Below, piece after piece: positions 25,194 to 31,599 of a stretch of DNA of 45,440 nucleotides (positions are counted from its first letter, which is position 1; the number at the start of each line of letters is the position of its first letter). The stretch comes from an uncultured Clostridia bacterium. GTDB lineage: Bacteria > Bacillota > Clostridia > Oscillospirales > Acutalibacteraceae. The stretch lies in assembly GCA_944376265.1 (NCBI GenBank), contig CALWCD010000010.1, forward strand, positions 1-45,440, read 5' to 3'. The notes under the pieces are model-generated. The model searched no databases. It saw only the letters and a list, made by a program, of their open reading frames with translations, and had not been told where the DNA came from. The translations under genes and the position numbers were made by a program.

Positions 25194-26723
25194 ATGAAGA
25201 TCAATCCCATCACCCGCTTGGACTATCCCGACCCGGACGTGATCCGCGTAGGGGAATGGTACTACCTGGTCACCACCACCATGTATTTCTTTCCCGGCGG
25301 GGAGATTCTCCGCTCTCGGGACCTGGTCCACTGGGAGCATCTGAGTTACATGTTCGACTCCCTGGACTCCACCCCCGGCCAGCGGCTGGAGGGCAGCGAA
25401 AACATCTACGGCAAGGGCATGTGGGCGGCATCCATCCGGTTCCACCAGGGCAGATTTTACGTGTGTTTCTGCGCCAACGACACGGAACAGTCCTACCTGT
25501 TCACCGCCGAAGACCCTGCCGGCCCCTGGCAGCGGCTGCCCATTGAGGGCTTTTACCACGACGCTTCCCTGCTCTTTGACCAGGACGGCCGGGTATACCT
25601 TGCCTACGGCCACCGGGATATTTACATTGTGGAGCTGAAAGAAGACCTGAGCGGGCCCAAGCCCGGGGGCTTGAACCGGATGGTGGTCTCCGACCAGGGA
25701 AATCCCCGGCTGGGATACGAGGGGTCCCACCTGTACCGCATCAACGGCAAGTACTACCTGTTTCTCATTCATTCCCGCCGGGACCGGTGGCGCAGGACCG
25801 AAGCCTGCTTCGTGGCCGATTCCCTGGAGGGTGAGTTCACCGGCGGCGACGTGCTGGACGACGACATGGGCTACCTGGATCAGGGAGTGGCCCAGGGCGG
25901 CATTGTGGACACTCCCGACGGCCGCTGGTACGCCATCCTTTTCCAGGACCGGGGCGCCGTGGGGCGCATTCCCGTGCTGGTGCCTGTGCGCTGGGAGAAC
26001 GGCCTTCCCGTTTTCGGGGAGAAGATGCAGATTCCGGAACGCTTCCCCCTGCCGGAGACCTCCCTTACCGGCCCCATGGTGGAAAGCGACGGCTTCACCA
26101 CGTCCGGCGGCCCGCAAACTCATGGCACCTTTGGGCTGAAGAGCTGCTGGCAGTTCAACCACCAGCCGGACCTTCCCCTCACCCACCTTGACCGGGAGCA
26201 GGGGACCTGGTCGGTGACCACCGGCAAGCTCTGCGCCGACGTGACCCAGGCCCGGAACACCCTGACCCAGCGGATGCTGTTCCCTCGGTGCGGGGCGGAG
26301 ATCACCCTTTCCGGCGAGTCTCTGAAAGTGGGAGACGTGGCGGGGCTGTGCGTGCTCCAGAGCTGCTACGGGCTCATCGGCCTCACCCGTACGGAGGAAG
26401 GCTACCGGCTGACTGTCCGCACCCGGGAAAACGACCAGACCACCGGGGTCACCCCGGAACAGGAGTGGGAGAGCATCCCCTGGGAGAGCGCTCAGGTGCA
26501 GCTGCGGGTGGAGGCAGAGTTTGACCAGATGGCAGACCAGGCTGTGTTCTACTGCCGTGAGCCTGGTGAGGAGACTTGGACCCGGCTGGGCCCGGCCCAC
26601 AAGCTGTACTTCAAGCTGGAGCACTTCACCGGCTGCCGATTTGGCTTGTTTGCTTACGCCACCCGGGAGACCGGGGGCACGGCGGTCTTCTCCAACTTTG
26701 TCTACGACACCCGGGAGGATTGA
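25194..26723 (+). CDS. GH43 family glycosidase (beta-xylosidase / arabinofuranosidase type)
   Basis: 509 residues, no signal peptide. An N-terminal five-bladed propeller (about 1-300) carries the three GH43 acidic residues: Asp13 in YPDPDV (base), Asp123 in YHDASLLFD and Glu176 in YEGSHLYRING (acid). A C-terminal beta-sandwich (about 310-505), common in GH43 subfamilies that trim xylan or arabinoxylan, follows. AGGAGAG precedes the start. It acts inside the cell on imported oligosaccharides. It belongs to the sugar-related cargo of the sigK element together with the TIM-barrel gene. Confidence 0.87.
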   Translation: MKINPITRLDYPDPDVIRVGEWYYLVTTTMYFFPGGEILRSRDLVHWEHLSYMFDSLDSTPGQRLEGSENIYGKGMWAASIRFHQGRFYVCFCANDTEQSYLFTAEDPAGPWQRLPIEGFYHDASLLFDQDGRVYLAYGHRDIYIVELKEDLSGPKPGGLNRMVVSDQGNPRLGYEGSHLYRINGKYYLFLIHSRRDRWRRTEACFVADSLEGEFTGGDVLDDDMGYLDQGVAQGGIVDTPDGRWYAILFQDRGAVGRIPVLVPVRWENGLPVFGEKMQIPERFPLPETSLTGPMVESDGFTTSGGPQTHGTFGLKSCWQFNHQPDLPLTHLDREQGTWSVTTGKLCADVTQARNTLTQRMLFPRCGAEITLSGESLKVGDVAGLCVLQSCYGLIGLTRTEEGYRLTVRTRENDQTTGVTPEQEWESIPWESAQVQLRVEAEFDQMADQAVFYCREPGEETWTRLGPAHKLYFKLEHFTGCRFGLFAYATRETGGTAVFSNFVYDTRED

Positions 26724-26769
26724 CTTCCCCTGGGGGAAAGGCATTTTGGGAATTTCCTTTGGACATCAC

Positions 26770-26800
26770 TTGACTTCAAGTAAACTTTAGGTGATAAGAT
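26770..26800 (+). promoter_or_regulatory. MerR-type promoter with 19-bp spacer
   Basis: TTGACT (26770-26775) and TAAGAT (26795-26800) are separated by 19 bp that contain an imperfect dyad (CTTCAAGTAAACTTTAGG). The long spacer with a dyad is typical of promoters twisted open by MerR-family activators. It reads into the aldo/keto reductase relic and then the alcohol dehydrogenase. No MerR gene is present nearby. Confidence 0.6.
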
Positions 26801-26811
26801 AGACAAGCAGG

Positions 26812-26956
26812 ATGCAGCCGGGCCCCAGAACGTGCCGGTAGTCATCCAAGGCTGCATGCGGATGCCCGCTCTGTCGGTGGAAGAGGCGGCAGAGGTGATC
26901 CGCACCGCCTGCGACCACTGCATCAGCTATCTGGCGGCCGGGAAGTACTTGCCGTA
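26812..26956 (+). pseudogene. Relic of an aldo/keto reductase gene (N-terminal part)
   Basis: One frame reads NVPVVIQGCMRMPALSVEEA, then AEVIRTACDHCISYL and a stop at 26956. This matches the N-terminus of clostridial aldo/keto reductases (VPVVIQGCMR...LIRTALDHGINFFDHADIYG), cut just before the catalytic Asp/Tyr part. It lies right behind the MerR-type promoter, the usual place for such genes. Only about 45 codons remain. I infer a deletion that moved the promoter close to the alcohol dehydrogenase. Confidence 0.6.
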
Positions 26957-27012
26957 ACGGATTTGGAAGCAAGCGGACTACCGTGAAATTTTATCAAAGG
27001 AGAGAAATCACC

Positions 27013-28191
27013 ATGGATAATTTTACGTTCTACGCGCCCACGTATTTTTCCTTCGGCAAGGGAGCGGAAGCTCAGGCCGGCGGCCTTGTGAAGCGGTTCG
27101 GCGGCACCAAGGTGCTGCTCCATTACGGCGGCGGAAGCGTGATCCGCTCCGGACTGCTGGGAAGAGTGAAGGAGTCTTTGGAAAAGGAGTCCATCCCTTA
27201 CCTGGAGCTGGGAGGCGTCAAGCCCAACCCCAGAAGCGGTCTGGTCTATGAGGGCATCGACCTGTGCAGAAAGGAGCACATCGACTTTGTCCTGGCAGTG
27301 GGCGGCGGAAGCACCATCGACTCCGCCAAGGCCATTGCCGCCGGCACAGTGTACGACGGGGACTTCTGGGACTTCTATGAGGGCAAGCCTGTCACCGAAG
27401 CGCTGCCCATCGGCACCATCCTGACCATCGCCGCCGCCGGTTCCGAGGGCTCTCCAGACTCCGTCATCACCAAGGAGGAGGGCATGATCAAGCGGGGCGC
27501 CAGCGGCGAGGCGTACCGGCCCAAGTTCTCCATCCTGAACCCCGAGCTTACCCAGACCCTGTCCCCCTACCAGACCGCCTGCGGCGTCACGGACATTCTG
27601 GCCCACCTGTACGAGCGGTACCTGACCAACACCCAGAACGTGGAGACCACGGACCGGATGATCGAGGCCCTTATGCTGGCCATGATCCACGAGGCTCCCA
27701 AGGTGATAGAGAACCCCAACGACTACGAGGCCCGGGCCAATATCATGTGGGCCGGGATGATGGCTCACAACAATTCCTGCGGCGTGGGAAGAAGCCAGGA
27801 CTGGACCAGCCACAACATCGAGCACGAGCTGTCCGCTCTGTACGACTGTGCCCACGGCGCCGGTTTGGCCGTGACCATGCCTGCCGTGTTCCAGTACACC
27901 ATGAACCACGACGTCACCCGGTTCGTGAAGGCGGCCGTCAGAGTCTGGGGCTGCCAGATGGACTTTGAGCATCCGGAAGCGACCGCCAAGGCGGGCATCG
28001 AAGCCCTGCGCAGTTTCCTTATCTCCATTGGCATGCCCAAGAACTTTGAAGAGCTGGGTGCCAAGGAAGAAGATATCGAAAAGCTGGCCCACACCTGCTG
28101 CTATGGCAGCGAGGGCGCCAATGGCACCATCAGCGGCTTCACCACCCTGACCCAGAAGGACGTGGAGGCCATCTACCGCCTGATGCTGTAA
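27013..28191 (+). CDS. Iron-containing alcohol dehydrogenase (BDH/YqhD-like)
   Basis: 392 residues with AAAGGAG 9 nt upstream of ATG 27013. The nucleotide-binding part has VGGGSTIDSAKAIAAG. The metal site is intact: Asp194 and His198 in DILAHLYE, His267 in TSHNIEHE and His281 in CAHGAGLAVTMP, the same positions as in YqhD. Family members reduce aldehydes to alcohols with NAD(P)H. The physiological substrate is unknown; with the MerR-type promoter upstream, aldehyde detoxification is plausible. A terminator at 28223 follows. It is the last gene of the sigK element. Confidence 0.9.
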   Translation: MDNFTFYAPTYFSFGKGAEAQAGGLVKRFGGTKVLLHYGGGSVIRSGLLGRVKESLEKESIPYLELGGVKPNPRSGLVYEGIDLCRKEHIDFVLAVGGGSTIDSAKAIAAGTVYDGDFWDFYEGKPVTEALPIGTILTIAAAGSEGSPDSVITKEEGMIKRGASGEAYRPKFSILNPELTQTLSPYQTACGVTDILAHLYERYLTNTQNVETTDRMIEALMLAMIHEAPKVIENPNDYEARANIMWAGMMAHNNSCGVGRSQDWTSHNIEHELSALYDCAHGAGLAVTMPAVFQYTMNHDVTRFVKAAVRVWGCQMDFEHPEATAKAGIEALRSFLISIGMPKNFEELGAKEEDIEKLAHTCCYGSEGANGTISGFTTLTQKDVEAIYRLML

Positions 28192-28222
28192 TCCTCCAGC
28201 AGGTTTTCCGTTTTCACAGACA

Positions 28223-28266
28223 AAAGATCCCTTTCGGCTGAGAGTTTGCCGAGAGGGATCTTTTTG
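28223..28266 (+). terminator. Terminator of the alcohol dehydrogenase gene
   Basis: AAAGATCCCTTTCGGC pairs (one bulge) with GCCGAGAGGGATCTTTTT. It would also keep cargo transcripts out of the sigK 3' segment. Confidence 0.85.
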
Positions 28267-28337
28267 CGTGAGCACCCGGATGTGTTGCCGGAGAGGGAGG
28301 AGACACCACCGGCTTTGGGAGTGGCTGAGGAAAATGT

Positions 28338-28373
28338 TCCCTTATGGGCATCCCTTAAAAAAGTATTACGCCA
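28338..28373 (+). other. Right attachment site (attR) of the sigK element
   Basis: The element arm TCCCTTATGGGCA (28338-28350) lies 7 bp before AA (28358-28359). The sigK arm CGCCA (28369-28373) lies 9 bp after it. TCCCTTATGGGCA is the inverse of TGCCCGTAAGGGA at the left end with one mismatch. Confidence 0.8.
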
Positions 28374-28810
28374 GCCAGAACGACCAGGAGGATTTGATCT
28401 CCATCGGAACCATCGGGCTGATCAAAGCGGTGGACACCTTCGACCCACAGAAGGGCATCCGGCTGTCCAGCTACGCCTCCCGGTGCATTGAGAACGAGAT
28501 CCTCATGTTCTTCCGCAGCGGGAAGAAAACTGCCCAGGACGTGTCCCTCAACGAGCCCATCGATACCGACAAGGAAGGCAACGCCTTAACCATCCTGGAC
28601 ACCATGGCGGTGGACGACACCATTGTGGACAGCATCGATGTAAAGCTGAAGAGCGAGAAGCTGTATGGGTACCTGCAGACCGCTCTCACCCGGCGGGAAC
28701 GAGAGGTGGTGTGCCGCCGGTATGGCCTCTGCGGATTCCGGTCCCAGCCCCAGCGGGTGGTGGCAAAGCGGCTGGGCATTTCGCGCAGCTATGTATCGCG
28801 CCTAGCCTAA
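28358..28810 (+). CDS. sigK: sigK middle segment: regions 2-4 of sigma-K, truncated at its 3' end
   Basis: From 28358 the frame reads KKYYASQNDQEDLISIGTIG, then GLIKAVDTFD, YASRCIENEILMFFRSGKK, DVSLNEPIDTDKEGN and LTRREREVVCRRYG, the conserved order of SigmaK regions 2, 3 and 4. The last helix-turn-helix reads RVVAKRLGISRSYVSR and then LA-stop. Normal SigmaK continues IEKRALMK... for about 25-30 residues. Joined to the 5' segment this gives about 212-215 residues, short of the usual length. The break at 28801 coincides with the start of the conjugative element. Without its recognition-helix end the product is probably inactive. Confidence 0.88.
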   Translation, partial: KKYYASQNDQEDLISIGTIGLIKAVDTFDPQKGIRLSSYASRCIENEILMFFRSGKKTAQDVSLNEPIDTDKEGNALTILDTMAVDDTIVDSIDVKLKSEKLYGYLQTALTRREREVVCRRYGLCGFRSQPQRVVAKRLGISRSYVSRLA

Positions 28811-28816
28811 CGTAAG
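28793..28816 (+). repeat. Junction repeat, copy 1 (sigK/ICE boundary)
   Basis: 24 bp spanning the second sigK break (GTATCGCG...TAACGTAAG). It matches 28881-28904 at 18 of 24 positions. Confidence 0.55.
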
Positions 28817-28880
28817 CGGGTGCCTCAAAGCCGCATAAATACTGGCTTTTTCGACAGTGGCTTCCAGGCCGTTTTTGGGG

Positions 28881-28904
28881 GGATCGCGGCGCGCTTAATG
28901 TAAG
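28881..28904 (+). repeat. Junction repeat, copy 2
   Basis: GGATCGCG...TTAATGTAAG, same orientation as 28793-28816 and 88 bp inward. Candidate integrase-binding or former junction sequence. Confidence 0.5.
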
Positions 28905-29073
28905 TGCCGGTAAATTTCACAAAAACAAAAGTGAAGGTCCGTCAATTCACACAAAGCCCTGTTTTTTTGCCTTCCGGCTGTTTTGGACCCAAATCCGCGG
29001 TTCCAAGGTGATCCCAGACCGAAAATCTCCTGGGGAAGGGGGGCCATTTCTGTGAAAGGGAAGCATCGCACCT

Positions 29074-29103
29074 TTGCCTTTTCCCCCTCCTGTGGAGTAA
29101 GAT
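29074..29103 (+). promoter_or_regulatory. Promoter at the ICE left end
   Basis: TTGCCT (29074-29079), an 18-bp spacer and TAAGAT (29098-29103), 23 bp before the small ORF at 29127. Confidence 0.45.
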
Positions 29104-29126
29104 GGGGACCAAGGAGGTGCTCACCC

Positions 29127-29297
29127 ATGAAACAACCCAAGATCCGTCTTACCCTGAACCACACCGAGACCAACCTGCTGCTGCTCAGCCTGAACCAGCT
29201 GCGGAACCTTTGGCTGAAAAAGGACAGCGACACCTTTCTGGTGGACGAGTTGTTCCTGAAGATCGTGAAAAAGGCGGGGAGGAGGCTCCCCTTATAG
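29127..29297 (+). CDS. Small ICE protein of unknown function
   Basis: 56 residues, MKQPKIRLTLNHTETNLLLL..., with AAGGAGG 7-8 nt upstream. It is Leu-rich and basic, with amphipathic helices and no clear membrane span. It is the first gene of the element and is isolated from parA by a terminator, so it is expressed as a separate short transcript. I do not recognise the family; short first genes in such elements are often regulators, but nothing here proves that. Confidence 0.55.
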   Translation: MKQPKIRLTLNHTETNLLLLSLNQLRNLWLKKDSDTFLVDELFLKIVKKAGRRLPL

Positions 29298-29302
29298 CTC
29301 TG

Positions 29303-29331
29303 CGAAAAGACACCCGCCCGGGTGTCTTTTT
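29303..29331 (+). terminator. Terminator after the first small ICE gene
   Basis: AAAAGACACCC pairs with GGGTGTCTTTTTTT around a 4-nt loop. Confidence 0.85.
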
Positions 29332-29394
29332 TTGCGCCCAGCAGGGATGTCCCGGGAAAGGAGGTCCTGGACGGAACAGAGAAGGAGGCAGAAC

Positions 29395-30225
29395 ATGAAC
29401 CAAACCAACTGCCGGATTATTGCCCTGGCAAACCAAAAGGGGGGCACCGGCAAAACCACCACCACGGTCAACCTGGGGGTGGGGCTGGCGCGCCGGGGGA
29501 AGAGAGTCCTGCTGGTGGACGCCGACCCCCAGGGAGACCTGACCACCTGCCTGGGCTGGCGGAACCAGGACAGCCTGCATCCCACCCTGGCCTCCCTCAT
29601 GGAGGCGGCCATCCGGGAGGAACCGGCGAACCTGGAAAAGGCGGTGCTCCACCACCGGGAGGGGGTGGACCTGCTGCCCTCCAACATTGAGCTTTCCGTC
29701 ATGGAGATGGCCCTGGTCACCGCCATGAGCCGGGAGTTCACCCTGAAGGAGGTGCTGTCCCCGGCCCGGCCCCGGTACGACTACATCCTCATCGACTGTA
29801 TGCCCTCCCTGGGTATGGTCACCATCAACGCCCTTGCCGCTGCCGACAGTGTGATCATCCCGGTGCAGGCCCACTACCTGCCCGCCAAGGGTATGACCCA
29901 GCTGCTGCGCACCGTTTCCCGGGTGCGGCGCCAGATCAACCCTGGCCTGCGGGTGGACGGCGTGCTGCTCACCCTGGTGGACAGCCGCACCAACCTTGCC
30001 CGGCAGACGGCAGAGACGCTGCGGGAAAATTACGGCAGCGTCCTGCACATCTACCAAAGCCGGATTCCCCTGGCGGTGAAAGCCGCGGAGGTGAGCGGGG
30101 CGGGGGAAAGCATTTACGCGTACGACCCGGGGGGCAAAGCAGCGGCGGCCTACGAGTCCTTTACCAAGGAGGTGCTGGATGGCGAAAAGCAGCGAGCGAA
30201 GCTTCAGCCTGCCCTCGCTCGATGA
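29395..30225 (+). CDS. parA: ParA family partition ATPase
   Basis: 276 residues. A deviant Walker A NQKGGTGKTTTT near residue 15-24, VDADPQGDLTTCLGW and YDYILIDCMPSLGM identify a ParA/Soj ATPase. The start at 29395 follows GAAGGAGG. Together with ParB it probably stabilises the excised circular form of the element before transfer. The parB start lies 47 bp inside the end of parA, so the pair is coupled. Confidence 0.93.
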   Translation: MNQTNCRIIALANQKGGTGKTTTTVNLGVGLARRGKRVLLVDADPQGDLTTCLGWRNQDSLHPTLASLMEAAIREEPANLEKAVLHHREGVDLLPSNIELSVMEMALVTAMSREFTLKEVLSPARPRYDYILIDCMPSLGMVTINALAAADSVIIPVQAHYLPAKGMTQLLRTVSRVRRQINPGLRVDGVLLTLVDSRTNLARQTAETLRENYGSVLHIYQSRIPLAVKAAEVSGAGESIYAYDPGGKAAAAYESFTKEVLDGEKQRAKLQPALAR

Positions 30226-31150
30226 CCTGTTCACCACCCAGGCGGAGCGGGAAGAGGCCAGGCTGGAAAAGGTGGTGCTGCTGTCCCCGGAGGAGATCAG
30301 CGAGTTTCCCTGCCACCCCTTCCAGGTGCGTATGGACGCCGCCATGGAGGAGATGGTCCGAAGCGTCCGGGAGAACGGGGTGCTGGTGCCGGCCCTGGTG
30401 CGTCCCAAGGAGGGAGGCGGCTACGAGATGGTGTCCGGTCACCGGCGCAGGCAGGCCGCCCAGCTGGCGGGTCTTTCCCAGCTGCCCTGCATTGTCCGGG
30501 AGCTCACCCAGGACCAGGCCGTTGTCATCATGGTGGACAGCAACCTGCAGCGGGAGCAGATTCTCCCCAGCGAAAAGGCATTTGCCTACAAGATGAAGCT
30601 GGACGCCATGAAACGGCAGGGGCAAAGGACGGATTTAACTTCGACCCCAGTGGGGCCGAAGTTATTATTCCCACGTTCAAACATCGAGTTAGCGGTAGAG
30701 AGTCCCGATGGAAAAACACAAATCCAACGCTACATCCGCCTGACCCACCTGGTTCCTCCGCTCCTTGCCCTGGTGGACAACGCGGTTCTGAAAGAGCCGG
30801 GGAAACCTCAAATGGCGCTGCGCCCGGCGGTGGAGCTTTCCTACCTGCGAAAAGAGGAACAGCTGGATTTGGCCCAGCTTATCCAAGAGCTGGAATCCAC
30901 CCCTTCCCACGCCCAGTCGCTGAAATTGCGGAAGCTTTCCGAGGAACAGGAGCCAGAGGGGCGGCTGGCCCGGGACGCCATCCTGGCCATTCTGGAGGAG
31001 GAAAAGCCCAACCAGGTGGAGCAGGTGAAGATTCCCAGAGACCGCATTTCCAAGTTCTTCCCGGCGGGGACGCCTGCCAGAAAAATGGAAGAGACCATTG
31101 TGAAAGCCCTGGAGCTGTACCGCAGGCGCCAGCGGGACAGGGAACGGTGA
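30179..31150 (+). CDS. parB: ParB/RepB family partition protein
   Basis: 323 residues. The ParB nuclease-like domain includes PCHPFQVRMD, VSGHRRRQAAQLAG and LQREQILPSEKAFAYKMK. This is followed by the RTDLTSTPVG stretch and the QIQRYIRLTHLVPPLL helix-turn-helix, with a helical C-terminal half. AAGGAGG lies 4-5 nt upstream, inside parA. Codons 152-184 (about 30,630-30,730) change abruptly from GC-ending to rare A/T-ending codons (TTA, TCA, AGT, GTA, ACA) and contain a near-perfect 29-bp palindrome at 30636-30664. ParB presumably binds a centromere-like site; this palindrome is one candidate. Confidence 0.9.
   Translation: MAKSSERSFSLPSLDDLFTTQAEREEARLEKVVLLSPEEISEFPCHPFQVRMDAAMEEMVRSVRENGVLVPALVRPKEGGGYEMVSGHRRRQAAQLAGLSQLPCIVRELTQDQAVVIMVDSNLQREQILPSEKAFAYKMKLDAMKRQGQRTDLTSTPVGPKLLFPRSNIELAVESPDGKTQIQRYIRLTHLVPPLLALVDNAVLKEPGKPQMALRPAVELSYLRKEEQLDLAQLIQELESTPSHAQSLKLRKLSEEQEPEGRLARDAILAILEEEKPNQVEQVKIPRDRISKFFPAGTPARKMEETIVKALELYRRRQRDRER
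30636..30664. promoter_or_regulatory. 29-bp palindrome inside parB (candidate parS or operator)
   Basis: TAACTTCG, CCCCA and the mirrored TGGGG, CGAAGTTA pair around a central G with a single mismatched pair. It lies in the codons for the family-conserved LTSTPVG stretch, so protein conservation may explain part of it. The rare codon use around it does not follow from that. Confidence 0.45.
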
Positions 31151-31160
31151 AGCTGTCCGC

Positions 31161-31215
31161 CAGGGGGAAGCCGCGCCTTCAGCCGGAGAATGAAGGAGGC
31201 GCCAGGTTCCCCCTC
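31161..31215 (+). other. Long imperfect hairpin after parB
   Basis: GGGGGAA (31163-31169) pairs with TTCCCCC (31207-31213), and GCGCCTTC (31173-31180) with GAAGGAGGCGC (31192-31202, one bulge). There is no T-run, so it is an RNA structure or protein-binding site rather than a plain terminator. The AT-rich stretch at 31245-31290 follows. Confidence 0.5.
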
Positions 31216-31324
31216 TCCACACCTCACCCCCTGTTTCAACTATCCCAAAAGAAGATATTATGAAGTATAGATATTCAAAAGAGTAAAAAACACACCATGA
31301 AACATCATTGCACAGTGAGAGAGG

Positions 31325-31350
31325 AAAGCCTGGAGAGATCCGGGCTTTTC
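31325..31350 (+). terminator. Weak terminator before the transfer operon
   Basis: AAAGCCTGG pairs with CCGGGCTTTT, then CTTGTTT. It lies about 50 bp before the next start codon and could act as an attenuator for the genes downstream. Confidence 0.45.
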
Positions 31351-31398
31351 TTGTTTGGGGCAGGTCCCTGCTCTGTGCAAGCCGAGAAAGGAGTGGGC

Positions 31399-31599
31399 AT
31401 GGCAAGAGAACACTTTGAAAAAAGGCTGCTCCGGGTCCTGTGGGAGGCGGGATACCTGCCCGGGTGCCTGACGGTCATCACCCCGGAACAGCTGGTGGAG
31501 GTGCCGGGCATCACCGTGCCGGGGATTCGGGCGGTGCTTCGCCTGCAGAAGGAGCTCCGGCGGGAGCGGGCCCAGTGGGAACAGGAGGTGGTTTCATGA
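31399..31599 (+). CDS. Small ICE protein with helix-hairpin-helix-like stretch
   Basis: 66 residues from ATG 31399 with GAAAGGAG upstream. The segment TPEQLVEVPGITVPGIRAVLRLQ looks like a helix-hairpin-helix DNA-binding turn, and the tail is charged and helical. The stop overlaps the next ATG (ATGA). The function is unknown; its position suggests DNA processing or regulation of the transfer genes. Confidence 0.55.
   Translation: MAREHFEKRLLRVLWEAGYLPGCLTVITPEQLVEVPGITVPGIRAVLRLQKELRRERAQWEQEVVS

Larger units (their letters stand above)
17108..28359 (+). mobile_element. Skin-like sigK intervening element, about 11.25 kb
   Basis: sigK homology stops at 17108-17109 and resumes, same strand and frame, at 28358-28359. 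Exchange at the shared AA gives ...RLVAHIIKKYYASQND..., the expected SigK sequence. Both ends carry dyad-symmetric half sites, and a serine recombinase occupies the left end. Cargo is a kinase/phosphatase set, a sugar-utilisation group and an alcohol dehydrogenase, with several decayed genes. B. subtilis and C. difficile have sigK elements with related recombinases, but I know of none with this cargo. Confidence 0.88.
28811..29126. other. Left terminal region of the ICE
   Basis: No gene seen. It holds the second junction repeat at 28881-28904, a weak hairpin with T-run (AAAGCC...GGCTTTTT near 28827-28849) and the promoter at 29074-29103. By analogy with other ICEs, integrase arm sites would be expected here. 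Confidence 0.45.

Noticed and set aside
28268-28357. Codons before the sigK middle segment as a real N-terminus
   Set aside because: The 29 codons before 28,358 have no SigmaK similarity and lie inside the element's right att arm.
28780-28910. The sigK-element recombinase also acting at the second sigK break
   Set aside because: The second junction shows none of the TGGCG or TGCCCGTAAGGGA arms and no A5 core, so a separate integrase is more likely.
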